From an uncultured Treponema sp. (GTDB lineage: Bacteria > Spirochaetota > Spirochaetia > Treponematales > Treponemataceae), in assembly GCA_949299755.1 (NCBI GenBank), contig CASGBA010000009.1, forward strand, positions 1 through 64,000: DNA of 64,000 bases. The letters are read 5' to 3'. The notes below the pieces were generated by a model that was not told the origin of the DNA, did no database searches, and was given only the letters and a program-made list of their open reading frames with translations. A program made the position numbers and the translations under genes. Shown here piece after piece: positions 16,970 to 25,744 of this stretch. Position 1 is the stretch's first letter, and each line of letters opens with the position of its first letter.

Positions 16970-18499
16970 TCAGGCGCCGCCTTTAAGGTATAGCTGCATC
17001 AGCATAACAAAAGCGTAAATTTTTTTGTATGTTGTTATAAGCATTTCTTTTACGTTGCTGTCAGCGGCTGATTCGATTTCCTTCCAGTTGATAATAAGTT
17101 TATGGGGTTGAGCCTCATAATCCCCCAAAATCGCTTTGAGGTTTTTTCCTATTACAATTAGATTTTGCGTTGCGCTGGTTAACATTGCCAGGGCGGAATT
17201 ATTCACATCCTTCAGGTTTGTATTAAGCTGGCTTCTGGCTTCCCTGTCGTGTTCCTGACGCATCATCAGGGATTTCAGTTTACTGCCCAAGGGGGAATCC
17301 TCTGAAAGGGATTCGTCAAATTCCACCAGCTTTTCAGAAATATCCGTCAAAGCATGAAAACTGTTTGAAAAGGAAATGGATTCTTCCTGGACAGCCCATT
17401 TCCCCCGGACGAGACACAAGTCCGTTATAGTGGTAATATCTTTTTTCAGATAGGCTGCCAAGAAACAACTCAGGTAGTTTATTTCATCCACATGGGTGAA
17501 TCCGGCGAAATTCCGCCGCTTAAAAATTTCACTCCTGGAATCCGTATAATTTTCCATCCTGCTTGTGGGTGCGGAACCGAAAAGCTGGTTTATAAGCTCA
17601 GAAGATTTGGAAACCCTTGTGTTTTGGATAATCTGCCGCAAAAAGGTTTCTGTCTGTGTCCTCAGCTTGGAAATATAAGCATCCACAATTCTGGAATTAA
17701 CTGTGGTTGGCTTGATTTGTTCCCCCGGGTTTTTATCAATGTGGCGGATAATCAGGGTAAGAATATTGCTTTTTCTTATTTCATTCAGGGTGCGGGTGAT
17801 TTTCCCCCAACGGTTTATTGCCGCCGGCTCAACCCCTTTGTAGTTCTTTATGATTGAAAAAATCTGCTTCCAGTCAGCGCTTAGGGGAAGGGCAAAGGCC
17901 ACCACCGCAAAATCCTTTAAGTCATCCAGGACATATTCCCCCCGGATGGTGTCATAATGGGGCGTATATGAAAAATTTCTTTCAGGGATATTGGAATCGA
18001 ATTTTTTCAGCATGAAATAATAGTCAAAGAGAACAAAATTGCTGAAAGCTTCAAGTTGAGAATAAAGATGGTCGATTTGCTTTATCTTTTCCGGATTCAA
18101 CTCCCTTTGAAAAGCATCCAACTCTTTTTTAACCTGAATTTCCAACTGGTTTGTATTTTCTTTTTGTGCCCTTTCTTTTAGTCTCTCTTCCGAAAGGTTT
18201 TCCTTTATTTTTTTCTGGTTTTCCGAAAAGAAATCTTCGATTACTATTGTCTTTAAAACAGCGGAAGCGTTTGCGTTTGAAAGAATATTCTGCGCGCCGC
18301 CAATTGTGGAATACACCTCATAAAAAAACTTCGCCATCTGCGGCAGGGCTTCTCCAGAGGAAGGCTTGTACCATTTGAATCGTTGCCTGGTTATTTCTTT
18401 TCCGATTTTTTTTAGGTTTTTCCGTTTTATCACTTCCGGATCATTGGAAAAAAATAAAAAACCGAAAGCTTTTTGGAAAAATCCTTCTTTCTTTTGCAT
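16970..18499 (-). CDS. Conserved hypothetical protein, about 509 residues
   Basis: No family is recognised with certainty; it looks like one of the large spirochaete-restricted soluble proteins. It is rich in predicted helix, with a charged coiled-coil-prone stretch (about 95-160, FFSENQKKIKENLSEERLKERAQKENT) and a C-terminal helical region (LNTNLKDVNNSALAMLTSATQNL). The first residues (MQKKEGFFQKAFGFLFFSNDPEVIKRK) could be amphipathic and membrane-associated, but no transmembrane helix or signal peptide is clear. ATGs at 18505 and 18499 are in frame; the promoter geometry favours 18499. Confidence 0.75.
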   Translation of the reverse strand: MQKKEGFFQKAFGFLFFSNDPEVIKRKNLKKIGKEITRQRFKWYKPSSGEALPQMAKFFYEVYSTIGGAQNILSNANASAVLKTIVIEDFFSENQKKIKENLSEERLKERAQKENTNQLEIQVKKELDAFQRELNPEKIKQIDHLYSQLEAFSNFVLFDYYFMLKKFDSNIPERNFSYTPHYDTIRGEYVLDDLKDFAVVAFALPLSADWKQIFSIIKNYKGVEPAAINRWGKITRTLNEIRKSNILTLIIRHIDKNPGEQIKPTTVNSRIVDAYISKLRTQTETFLRQIIQNTRVSKSSELINQLFGSAPTSRMENYTDSRSEIFKRRNFAGFTHVDEINYLSCFLAAYLKKDITTITDLCLVRGKWAVQEESISFSNSFHALTDISEKLVEFDESLSEDSPLGSKLKSLMMRQEHDREARSQLNTNLKDVNNSALAMLTSATQNLIVIGKNLKAILGDYEAQPHKLIINWKEIESAADSNVKEMLITTYKKIYAFVMLMQLYLKGGA

Positions 18500-18506
18500 A
18501 GCCATG

Positions 18507-18535
18507 ATTATATTGTCATAGAAAAAGCCTGTCAA
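18507..18535 (-). promoter_or_regulatory. Consensus promoter directly before a start codon
   Basis: Minus strand TTGACA (18535-18530), 17-bp spacer, TATAAT (18512-18507), then exactly 7 nt to ATG 18499. Both boxes are perfect consensus. The mRNA would begin at the start codon. Confidence 0.75.
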
Positions 18536-18564
18536 TCAAACAAAGCTGAAGAATTCTTCTTTGA

Positions 18565-18582
18565 TTGTGAAAAAAATCACAG
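18565..18582 (+). promoter_or_regulatory. Rex box 1 (imperfect)
   Basis: TTGTGAAAAAAATCACAG matches the Rex operator TTGTGAA-N4-TTCACAA except for two bases in the right arm. It lies 7 bp upstream of the -35 box of the rex promoter. Confidence 0.7.
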
Positions 18583-18589
18583 CAAACGG

Positions 18590-18618
18590 TTGACATAATT
18601 TTGTTTCTTCTGTATTAT
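18590..18618 (+). promoter_or_regulatory. rex-serC-serA promoter
   Basis: TTGACA (18590-18595), 17-bp spacer, TATTAT (18613-18618). It is flanked by two Rex boxes, so rex is probably autorepressed when NADH is low. Confidence 0.85.
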
Positions 18619-18629
18619 CTCCCCATCGA

Positions 18630-18647
18630 TTGTGAATTTTTTCACAA
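18630..18647 (+). promoter_or_regulatory. Rex box 2 (exact consensus)
   Basis: TTGTGAATTTTTTCACAA is a perfect match to TTGTGAA-N4-TTCACAA and sits just after the predicted transcription start, where a bound repressor would block elongation or open-complex formation. Confidence 0.88.
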
Positions 18648-18663
18648 ACAATGGAGATGTGTT

Positions 18664-19326
18664 GTGGGAATTTCAAAACCTGCCGCGGAACGATTGGCAA
18701 GGCTTGCCCGTCTTTTGGAGCAACGTATTGAAGCTGGGATGGATGGCTTTGTTTCCTCTTCTGAGCTTGAACAGATGACAGGATGGCCCAGTCACACAAT
18801 ACGTAAAGATATTTCCCGGCTTGGGGCCGGAATTCCCGGAAATGCTGAAGAAGCGGATGCTTTTTCCACCCCTTCCGGTTATGAGCCGGGCGGTCTTGCA
18901 GCTTGTATCCGGCGGGTTTTAAGCTTGGAAAATGCCGCCCACAACTGTTGTGTTGTGGGTTTGGGAAGGCTTGGTTCTTCTTTTTTGAATTATGAAGCTT
19001 TTGCCGGAACGCCTTTTACGCTCAGGGCCGGGTTTGACTCGAATGTGAACCGGATAGAAATTCTTCAAGGGGAATTTCCTCTTTATCCCACATTCAGGAT
19101 GAAGGAGGTTATCCCCAGGTTTGATATAAAATTCGCGCTTTTGTGCGTTCCCGGGGAATGTGCACAGGCTTCCGCCGACAAACTTTTTTCCTGTGGCGTG
19201 ACCGGAATAGTGAATTTTACTTCCGCTGTCCTTTCTGCGCCGCCAGGTACGGCGGTGGAAAATGTTTCTGTACTTGACGCTCTGGGGGCTTTGGCTGCCA
19301 GACTTGCATTCAATAGATTAAAATAA
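18664..19326 (+). CDS. rex: Redox-sensing transcriptional repressor Rex
   Basis: A repressor of about 220 residues with an N-terminal winged helix (ERLARLARLLEQRIEAG to SHTIRKDISRLG) and a C-terminal Rossmann domain that senses the NADH/NAD+ ratio (CCVVGLGRLGSSFLNY). The C-terminal helix VLDALGALAARLAF is the domain-swapping helix of Rex dimers. The start is taken as GTG 18664, 6 nt after GGAGA at 18653-18657; the longer TTG ORF runs back through the Rex box. The gene heads an operon with serC (23-bp gap) and serA. Rex normally controls fermentation genes, so linkage to serine synthesis is notable. Confidence 0.92.
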   Translation: MGISKPAAERLARLARLLEQRIEAGMDGFVSSSELEQMTGWPSHTIRKDISRLGAGIPGNAEEADAFSTPSGYEPGGLAACIRRVLSLENAAHNCCVVGLGRLGSSFLNYEAFAGTPFTLRAGFDSNVNRIEILQGEFPLYPTFRMKEVIPRFDIKFALLCVPGECAQASADKLFSCGVTGIVNFTSAVLSAPPGTAVENVSVLDALGALAARLAFNRLK

Positions 19327-19349
19327 GGCTGAAATACAAGGAGAAAAAA

Positions 19350-20447
19350 ATGAGCCGTGTTTACAATTTTTCAGCAGGACCCTCTATGCTTCCTGAAAGT
19401 GTTTTGAAGAAGGCTGCCTCAGAACTTACAGATTACCGTGGTACGGGTCAGTCTGTTATGGAGATGAGCCACCGGTCCAAAGCTTATAAAGGCATAATAG
19501 AGAACACAGAAGCCCTTGTCCGGGAACTGATGGCTGTTCCTTCGAATTATAAGGTTCTGTTTTTACAGGGTGGGGCAAGCCTTCAGTTTGCCATGGTTCC
19601 CATGAATCTCCGGAAAAAGGGAAAAGCCGCCTACGTGGATACCGGAGTGTGGGCTTCAAAGGCTGCAAAAGAAGCAAAGAAATGGTTGGAGGTGGATACC
19701 ATCGCATCCTCCAAAGATGCCGGTTATTCCTTTATTCCGGAAGTTAAAAAGGTTGACGGGGATTATGATTACCTTCATATAACGTTGAACAACACCATTA
19801 TGGGCACAAAATGGGAATATCTTCCCGAAACAGGCTCTATTCCCCTGGTGTCCGACATTTCCTCCTGTGTGCTTTCCGAGCCTCTGGATGTTTCAAAATT
19901 CGGTTTATTGTATGCCGGTGCCCAGAAAAACCTGGCTCCCGCCGGTGTAACCCTGGTGATTATCCGGGAAGATTTGATTACGGACAGTCCGGTGGAAAAC
20001 ACGCCGGCAATGCTGCGTTATGACATTCATGTGGAAAACGGTTCCATGTACAACACTCCGCCATGTTATTCAATTTATATGATGGGGCTGGTGTTGGAAT
20101 GGATAAAAGAAAACGGAGGACTTCCCGAAGTCACCAGGAGGAATAAAGAAAAGGCGGCTCTCCTTTACGATTATCTGGACGCTTCTTCCTGCTATCATGC
20201 CACGGCCCAAAAAGGAAGCCGTTCCCTGATGAATGTTCCGTTCCTCACAAAAGAAACCGATCCTGAAAAAGCGGATGCCATCAATAAAAAATTTGTGGCG
20301 GAAGCCGCAGAAGCTGGTCTTGTCAATCTGGCTGGCCACAGATTGGTTGGAGGTATGAGGGCAAGCATTTATAATGCCATGCCCGTGGACGGTGTAAAGG
20401 CTTTGATTGCCTTTATGGATAAATTTGCCGCTGAAAATCTTAAATAG
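19350..20447 (+). CDS. serC: Phosphoserine aminotransferase
   Basis: A 365-residue PLP enzyme converting 3-phosphohydroxypyruvate and glutamate to phosphoserine. YNFSAGPSMLPESVL at the N-terminus is the family signature, LFLQGGASLQFAMVPMNL binds the cofactor phosphate, and the lysine in AGAQKNLAPAG forms the Schiff base. HRLVGGMRASIYNAMP near the C-terminus binds substrate. AAGGAG precedes ATG 19350. It is the second gene of the rex operon, 28 bp before serA. No serB is seen in the window. Confidence 0.96.
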   Translation: MSRVYNFSAGPSMLPESVLKKAASELTDYRGTGQSVMEMSHRSKAYKGIIENTEALVRELMAVPSNYKVLFLQGGASLQFAMVPMNLRKKGKAAYVDTGVWASKAAKEAKKWLEVDTIASSKDAGYSFIPEVKKVDGDYDYLHITLNNTIMGTKWEYLPETGSIPLVSDISSCVLSEPLDVSKFGLLYAGAQKNLAPAGVTLVIIREDLITDSPVENTPAMLRYDIHVENGSMYNTPPCYSIYMMGLVLEWIKENGGLPEVTRRNKEKAALLYDYLDASSCYHATAQKGSRSLMNVPFLTKETDPEKADAINKKFVAEAAEAGLVNLAGHRLVGGMRASIYNAMPVDGVKALIAFMDKFAAENLK

Positions 20448-20475
20448 ATAAAATATTAAATGACAGGAGACTGAT

Positions 20476-21699
20476 GTGTATAAAATCCAAACAATGAATA
20501 AAATTTCCATTCAAGGACTCTCCCTTTTTCCCCATGGAAAATATGAGGTTGCCGGGGAAATCATCAATCCGGATGCTGTGATCGTCCGTTCTGCCGATAT
20601 GCATGAAATTGAAATCCCCGCCAGCGTTAAAGCGGTGGCCAGGGCCGGTGCCGGGGTCAATAACATTCCCCTCCAAAAATGTACTGACCGGGGCATTGTT
20701 GTTTTCAATACACCGGGGGCAAATGCAAACGCTGTAAAGGAGCTTGTAATCGCATCCCTGCTTTTTTCCAGCCGCCCCGTTTTTAATGCTGCCAGCTGGG
20801 TAAAGTCCCTGATGGGCAAAGGGGATGAAATTCCTTCTTTGGCAGAAAAAGGAAAAAGCCAGTTTATCGGGCCGGAAATTCAGGGAAAAACACTGGGGGT
20901 TATCGGCTTGGGGGCTATCGGAGCTTTGGTGGCCAATGCAGCGGTGGGTCTCGGCATGGAGGTAATCGGGTATGACCCGTTTATTTCCGTCGATGCGGCC
21001 TGGTCTTTGTCCCGTGCCGTTGTTAAGGCGGAGTCCATGGATTCGCTTCTCGGAAAGGCCGATTACATTACGCTTCATGTCCCCCAGACGGATATAACCA
21101 AGGGATTTATAAACGCTGAAAAAATAGCCTTGATGAAAAACGGTGTCCGGTTGTTGAATTTTTCCCGTGGAGGGCTTGTGATTAACAGTGATGTGATACA
21201 GGCAGTGAAAAGCGGCAAAATCGCTTGTTTTGTAAGTGATTTCACTGATGAAGCCCTTTTAAATACGGAAAACGTTATCTGTCTGCCTCATCTCGGGGCT
21301 TCCACTCCGGAAGCTGAAGAGAACTGCGCCCGTATGGCTGTCCAGCAGATTATGGATTTCCTGGAAAACGGCAATATAGTGAACTCCGTTAATTTCCCCA
21401 AATGCAGGGCTGATTCCCCCATTCCGGAAGGCGGCAGCCGTCTGTGTATTGCCAATAAGAATGTTCCCAATATGATAGGACAAATTGCCGCGGTTATTGC
21501 ATCCGCCCATCTTAATATCGATGCAATGACAAACCAAAACAGGGCGGAAATTGCTTATAATCTTATAGATGTAAGTGAATTCGTGGACGAAGATGTCCTG
21601 GAAAAAATAAAGGCAATTGACGGGGTTGTTTCTGTCCGGATAATCCATGGGGCTAAAAGAGCCGAAGAGCCTGTTGTGGCGGACAGTGATGATGATTGA
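20476..21699 (+). CDS. serA: D-3-phosphoglycerate dehydrogenase with ACT domain
   Basis: The 407-residue enzyme catalyses the first step of serine synthesis. VARAGAGVNNIPL and LGVIGLGAIGALVANAAVGLGM (NAD-binding GxGxxG) are clear, with catalytic Arg in NFSRGGLV and His in CLPHLGASTPEAEEN. A C-terminal ACT domain (about 325-395) probably gives serine feedback. It starts at GTG 20476 with AGGAG 6 nt upstream; an ATG at 20474 is out of frame. It ends the rex-serC-serA operon before a strong terminator. Confidence 0.95.
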   Translation: MYKIQTMNKISIQGLSLFPHGKYEVAGEIINPDAVIVRSADMHEIEIPASVKAVARAGAGVNNIPLQKCTDRGIVVFNTPGANANAVKELVIASLLFSSRPVFNAASWVKSLMGKGDEIPSLAEKGKSQFIGPEIQGKTLGVIGLGAIGALVANAAVGLGMEVIGYDPFISVDAAWSLSRAVVKAESMDSLLGKADYITLHVPQTDITKGFINAEKIALMKNGVRLLNFSRGGLVINSDVIQAVKSGKIACFVSDFTDEALLNTENVICLPHLGASTPEAEENCARMAVQQIMDFLENGNIVNSVNFPKCRADSPIPEGGSRLCIANKNVPNMIGQIAAVIASAHLNIDAMTNQNRAEIAYNLIDVSEFVDEDVLEKIKAIDGVVSVRIIHGAKRAEEPVVADSDDD

Positions 21700-21778
21700 A
21701 AAGTTTTCCGCCGGAATTTTTCGGTTTCCGGTTCCTGGCGGTTTCCGGCTCAAACAGGAATCCCGTTCATAGTTTACG

Positions 21779-21804
21779 CCGCTCCCGCAGGGAGCGGTTT
21801 TTTT
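21779..21804 (+). terminator. serA terminator
   Basis: CCGCTCCC / GGGAGCGG form an 8-bp stem with a GCA loop (21779-21797), followed by seven T residues. Confidence 0.92.
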
Positions 21805-21864
21805 CTGTTCCAGGCAATAAAAGTTAATGCCTGGAGTATTTTGTTTCCCAAATCACCAAAGGTG

Positions 21865-21893
21865 TTGACACTTTTTTAAGAAATGTATATCTT
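21865..21893 (+). promoter_or_regulatory. Promoter of the transglycosylase gene
   Basis: TTGACA (21865-21870), 17-bp spacer, TATCTT (21888-21893); a TATATC two bases earlier is the alternative -10. The start codon is 38 nt downstream. Confidence 0.6.
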
Positions 21894-21931
21894 TAACGTA
21901 ATCTCCTTGAAAAGGATGGAATATTTTGCAT

Positions 21932-22654
21932 ATGACGAAAAATAATGAATATACTTCTTCTATTCCGAAAAAAGTGTTGTTGTCTATCTTCCTTTTCGGA
22001 CTGGTTTTGCTGGCGGGCCGGTTTATTTATTCCCAGTTTTTGGGAATCTCCGCCTGTCTGCATGATGGGATTCCGGCGGCCGGTGGCCAGGCTGACTTGG
22101 CTTCTTTGGATTCCCAAACTGTTCTTAACAGCTCTTCGGCCAAAAACAAATACGGTGACGGTGATTTTGCCCTCCAACTTTACCGTTCCGAAGAGACAAA
22201 GGCCGATGTGGTTTCCTTTTATACCGAGCTGACCGGAAACGCTGAAATTTCCGACATAATCCTGCGGAACGCTGATGAAAACAACATTTCACCTTCCCTG
22301 GCCTTTGCCCTTTCCTGGGAAGAAAGCCGCTTTCAGCCCAAGGCTGTAAACCGCAACTCCAATTCCGTGGACAGGGGATTGTTCCAGCTTAACAACAAAG
22401 CTTTTCCTTCCCTTACGGAAGAGGATATGTTTAATCCGGAAATCAATGCCCGCAACGGTCTTTCCCACCTGCGGTTTTGCCTGGACCAGTCCGGTAATGA
22501 AATTGCAGCTTTGGCAATGTATAACGCAGGGACAACAAAGGTCCGGAACGGAAATACGCCCAAAAGAACCCTGGACTATGTTTCCAGAATTCTTGCCTTC
22601 CGGGAAAACGCGGATAAATATCTGCTTCAAACCATTGCCACAAAAAATCTTTAA
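21932..22654 (+). CDS. Lytic transglycosylase, SLT domain
   Basis: An exported or membrane-anchored peptidoglycan-cleaving enzyme of about 240 residues. A hydrophobic segment near the N-terminus (VLLSIFLFGLVLLAGRFIYS) acts as anchor or signal. The SLT domain spans about 110-235: ALSWEESRFQPKAVN carries the catalytic glutamate (the E before S), GLFQLNN and LAMYNAG are the other family motifs. ATG 21932 is preferred over TTG 21926. It is monocistronic, with its own promoter and terminator. Confidence 0.92.
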   Translation: MTKNNEYTSSIPKKVLLSIFLFGLVLLAGRFIYSQFLGISACLHDGIPAAGGQADLASLDSQTVLNSSSAKNKYGDGDFALQLYRSEETKADVVSFYTELTGNAEISDIILRNADENNISPSLAFALSWEESRFQPKAVNRNSNSVDRGLFQLNNKAFPSLTEEDMFNPEINARNGLSHLRFCLDQSGNEIAALAMYNAGTTKVRNGNTPKRTLDYVSRILAFRENADKYLLQTIATKNL

Positions 22655-22694
22655 AACAAATCCTTGGAAAATCCTTGAATCAGTTTTGTTTTGT

Positions 22695-22725
22695 AAGTCC
22701 GGAGTTTGAGCCCCGGACTTTTTTT
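22695..22725 (+). terminator. Transglycosylase terminator
   Basis: AAGTCCGG (22695-22702) and CCGGACTT (22713-22720) form the stem, followed by a run of T residues. Confidence 0.9.
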
Positions 22726-22744
22726 ATCCTGTCCTGTTATTGAT

Positions 22745-23359
22745 TTATTTTCCTGTTCCTGGAGATTCTGCCGGATCAAAAGCCGGTAAAAAAGAGGCTT
22801 CCGCAAAAAGATTTTTCTTTTCTGTGCTTTCCGATGATTCACCGTCGCCTGGATGCAGGAAGAAAATAAAATGGGGATGTTTTTTTGAGAACCGGCCGGC
22901 AAATTTAAGCTTGAAGTTTTCGCCACCGCCTGGCGGAAGAAGAAAGCCCAGAATGCCGGCGCAGTCTTTGATTCGTCTGGCCGTATGGGCCGCCGCCTCG
23001 ATATAGTCATCCTGTTTTTCCGGGCTGTCCGGAACGGCGAAAATCTCCCCTTCCTTTCCGGGTGAGAAAGAAATCACCGCCGCCACTGACTGGCTTTCCG
23101 CCGCTTTCAGGAAATCCCTCAAGCCGGCCAAAAAAGCCTCGTTGTATTGGCCGGATTCCGGCTCCACCTGGCTATGGTATATTTTCACTATCAAAAAGTT
23201 TTTCCGGTCTGCTTTTAACTTCCGGAACAGACTTTCAGTGTTTTGCCCCGAATGAATAATGTCTGCGAAAAATATTTCCTCTGGGGAAATGGATGCTTTG
23301 ATGTCGGCTTTGTCGGTTAAAAATCCGTCACTATAAAAAAACAACGGTTCGGTTTTCAT
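22745..23359 (-). CDS. Hypothetical protein, 204 residues
   Basis: I do not recognise the family. The protein has no signal peptide or membrane helix. Alternating short beta strands and helices (KNFLIVKIYHSQVEPE, AVAAVISFSPG, CAGILGFLLPPGGGENF, HPHFIFFLHPGD) suggest an alpha/beta fold. The C-terminus is rich in serine, glutamate and lysine. It follows the EIIA gene on the same strand after a 90-bp gap holding a hairpin, and AAAGG precedes its ATG. Confidence 0.65.
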   Translation of the reverse strand: MKTEPLFFYSDGFLTDKADIKASISPEEIFFADIIHSGQNTESLFRKLKADRKNFLIVKIYHSQVEPESGQYNEAFLAGLRDFLKAAESQSVAAVISFSPGKEGEIFAVPDSPEKQDDYIEAAAHTARRIKDCAGILGFLLPPGGGENFKLKFAGRFSKKHPHFIFFLHPGDGESSESTEKKNLFAEASFLPAFDPAESPGTGK

Positions 23360-23397
23360 TTGAGAACCTTTGATCAGTGGAAGAGGAATAGGAAATG

Positions 23398-23434
23398 AAT
23401 CCCGTCCGCAGGTTTAAAACTGACAGACGGGATT
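23398..23434 (-). terminator. Possible terminator after the EIIA gene
   Basis: AATCCCGTC (23398-23406) and GACGGGATT (23426-23434) form a 9-bp stem with a 19-nt loop. On the minus strand only a weak T-rich tail follows, so it may be an intercistronic hairpin instead. Confidence 0.5.
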
Positions 23435-23449
23435 TTCAAGGTGAAGGTA

Positions 23450-23896
23450 CTATTCTGTTAAGATTTTGATAACTTCACTCTTGTCAGTGGATTTAAGAAT
23501 TTCCTGCCGTTTTTCCGCGCTCTTAAACAGAAGGCTCACTTCAGCAAGGAACTGTAAGTGGGGCCCTGTTTTGTCAACAGGCGAAAGAGTCATGATGAAT
23601 ATGCGGCAAGGCTCCTGATCAAGGGAATCAAAATCGACCGGATTGTCGGAAATTCCAAGACAGGCAACAAGATCCTCCACGGAATCTGTTTTGCCGTGCG
23701 GAATGGCAATGCCGTGCTTCATACCGGTGGACATTTTGCGTTCCCGGTCCAAAACGCAGGCTTTGGCGGCATCTTTGTCCTTTACCTTTCCGGCATTGAC
23801 AAGGATATCAAGAAGCTCATCAATAATAGCTTCCTTTGTTGTTCCCTTCAAATGAAGATTTACAGTGTCAGTTGTTAAGACAGTTTTTAAGTTCAT
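23450..23896 (-). CDS. ptsN: PTS EIIA-like (PtsN/fructose type) phosphocarrier
   Basis: A 148-residue EIIA domain of the fructose/mannitol/nitrogen type. The phosphorylated histidine is in GIAIPHGKTDSV; LIRCxxF-like IFIMTLSPVDKTGPHLQFLAEVSLLF follows. No EIIB or EIIC is nearby, so it is likelier a regulatory phosphocarrier (PtsN-like), as recalled for T. pallidum, than part of a sugar importer. The long ORF begins upstream at 23995, but homology starts at MNLKTVLTTD, giving ATG 23896. Confidence 0.88.
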   Translation of the reverse strand: MNLKTVLTTDTVNLHLKGTTKEAIIDELLDILVNAGKVKDKDAAKACVLDRERKMSTGMKHGIAIPHGKTDSVEDLVACLGISDNPVDFDSLDQEPCRIFIMTLSPVDKTGPHLQFLAEVSLLFKSAEKRQEILKSTDKSEVIKILTE

Positions 23897-23948
23897 AACA
23901 ATAAGTTTACGTTTCTTATTGATAAAAGTCAAGTTTTTTTTATTTTCG

Positions 23949-24878
23949 TCAATCACTTTCGGAAGGTACGGAAAGGGGAATCCAGGCTGTATCAATGGTG
24001 AAAATTATGTCTGTATCGCTGAAAGAGTTGTATCCCCGGACGGCGCATACCATTTCTTTCCTGATTTTATCCAGTTCCCTGATTTTCCTTTCCCTGTCCA
24101 GATAAACATGGATGAGGATGTACAGGCTTCTTCCCCGTTGGGAAGAATAAATGTTGAACCCGGAGAACCCGTGTTTTTCCACAAAAGGCTCTATTACCCG
24201 GTCAAGGTCTTTCTGGATGTTCTGGCTGGGGGCGGCTATCAGAAGTTCCCTCATGTTAAAAAGCATTTGCCGGAAAAACCGGGGCGTTATGAAAACAATG
24301 AAAAACAGGGTTATGGCGGAATCCATGTATGCTGCCGCCCATGATACCGGTGTGTACCGCAGAACGGCTATGACAGCGAAAGAAAAAATGACTGAAAAAC
24401 TCAGCAGCGCATCATTGAACCAGCTTTTTGATTCCGCGAACAATGTGGGAGAGTCTATTTTCCTTGCGTATCTGTGGAGAAGGATGCCTCCTCCAAGGCT
24501 CACAACGGCTGAAAGCACCGTATAAAAGGCGGCGTAGGACAAGTAGACTGTGTTGCCTCCTGCGATGATTGTTCTGACTGCATTGAAGGCAAGGGTCAGG
24601 TTCATGCATATAATGAAAATCGAACGGATGACAATAAACAGGGGTTCAAAGGCTCCGTATCCGAAATGGTATTTACTGTCGTCACCCTTTAAGACGAGTT
24701 TCACAACCTTCGCGGAAATCAATGTGAAGAATACCGCCGTGAAAGAGAAAAGGGCGTCAAAAAAAACCGACTGGGAACGGGATTTAAGGGCGAAAAAAAA
24801 TCCACCCAGGGCAAATAAAAAGCTTATTACAGTGGATTTTTTCAGGAGGGATATTTCTTTCGCAGTTTTATTTGTCAT
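23949..24878 (-). CDS. Cation diffusion facilitator transporter
   Basis: A 309-residue CDF-family divalent-metal/proton antiporter. About six transmembrane segments are followed by a cytoplasmic ferredoxin-like domain (about 215-300, LDRVIEPFVEKHGFSGFNIYSSQRG). FFDALFSFTAVFFTL and ESKSWFNDALLSFSVIFSF correspond to the metal-binding helices II and V (D in FFDAL, D in FNDAL), and KYHFGYGAFEPL is the loop between helices II and III. The open frame extends to 25664, antisense to alkD, but the homologous protein starts MTNKTAKEIS at 24878. Confidence 0.85.
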   Translation of the reverse strand: MTNKTAKEISLLKKSTVISFLFALGGFFFALKSRSQSVFFDALFSFTAVFFTLISAKVVKLVLKGDDSKYHFGYGAFEPLFIVIRSIFIICMNLTLAFNAVRTIIAGGNTVYLSYAAFYTVLSAVVSLGGGILLHRYARKIDSPTLFAESKSWFNDALLSFSVIFSFAVIAVLRYTPVSWAAAYMDSAITLFFIVFITPRFFRQMLFNMRELLIAAPSQNIQKDLDRVIEPFVEKHGFSGFNIYSSQRGRSLYILIHVYLDRERKIRELDKIRKEMVCAVRGYNSFSDTDIIFTIDTAWIPLSVPSESD

Positions 24879-24989
24879 TGCCGGTGAATGATACCATGTC
24901 CTGGGTTTTCCGGCAATGGGATGGAATCCTCCGTTATTCTTGAATAGGATTTTGCCCTGTGTTAGAATCCCCGGGAAAGGGTTGTTTCC

Positions 24990-25733
24990 ATGAAAAAAAA
25001 TGAATCCAGGGCCGATTCTTCCGGCGTTTCCGTTGAATATGCCCGTGCCAAGCTTTTTGAGCTGGCAGATGAAAAATACAAGGAATTCCACAGCGGTCTT
25101 GTTCCTTCCCTGTCTCCCGGTACAATAATCGGTGTAAGAATGCCTGTTTTGCGGGAATTGGCAAAACAGTTGCTGAAGGAGTCCGCCGTTCCAGGCGCTT
25201 CTTTTTCCGCAGATGATTTCATGGGAAACCTTCCCCATTCCTATTATGAGGAAAATAACCTGCACGCTGTTTTTATCGAAAAAATCCAGGATTTCGGGAA
25301 GTGTCTGAAACATATCCAGGAATTCCTTCCCTACGTGGATAACTGGGCCACCTGTGATATGATGAATCCTTCCGTTTTCAGGAAACACAGGGATGAGCTG
25401 TTGCCGGAAATCATGAAGTGGACGGCATCCCGCAAGACTTATACCGTCCGGTTCGGCATCGGTATGCTGATGCGGTATTACTTGGATGAGAATTTTGACG
25501 TGGGGTTCCTTGATGTTGTGGCGGAGATTGAATCCCGGGAATATTATGTGAACATGATGCAGGCATGGTATTTTGCCACGGCTTTGGCAAAACAATATGA
25601 AAAGACCCTGCCGTTTTTTGAACAAAAAAAGATGGACAAATGGACCCATAATAAGGGCATTCAAAAAGCCTTGGAAAGCTTCCGGTTGGGGGTTGACAGG
25701 AAATCTTACCTTAAAACACTTAAAATAAAATAA
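24990..25733 (+). CDS. AlkD-like DNA alkylation repair protein
   Basis: A 247-residue HEAT-like-repeat protein of the AlkC/AlkD family, whose characterised members are DNA glycosylases for bulky alkyl adducts. GTIIGVRMPVLRELAKQL, YVDNWATCDMMNPSVF and TYTVRFGIGMLMRYYL are typical family strings; the tryptophan and aspartate of DNWATCD correspond to DNA-contacting residues. It sits 11 bp before rsmE on the same strand and is probably co-transcribed with it. Confidence 0.9.
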   Translation: MKKNESRADSSGVSVEYARAKLFELADEKYKEFHSGLVPSLSPGTIIGVRMPVLRELAKQLLKESAVPGASFSADDFMGNLPHSYYEENNLHAVFIEKIQDFGKCLKHIQEFLPYVDNWATCDMMNPSVFRKHRDELLPEIMKWTASRKTYTVRFGIGMLMRYYLDENFDVGFLDVVAEIESREYYVNMMQAWYFATALAKQYEKTLPFFEQKKMDKWTHNKGIQKALESFRLGVDRKSYLKTLKIK

Positions 25734-25744
25734 AAGGCAGTTGT

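Noticed and set aside
18601-18663. N-terminal extension of Rex from TTG 18601
   Set aside because: It would translate the exact Rex box and has no homology; GTG 18664 has a well-placed GGAGA.
24879-25664. N-terminal extension of the cation diffusion facilitator frame
   Set aside because: The extension is antisense to alkD and has no transporter homology; the transporter begins at 24878.
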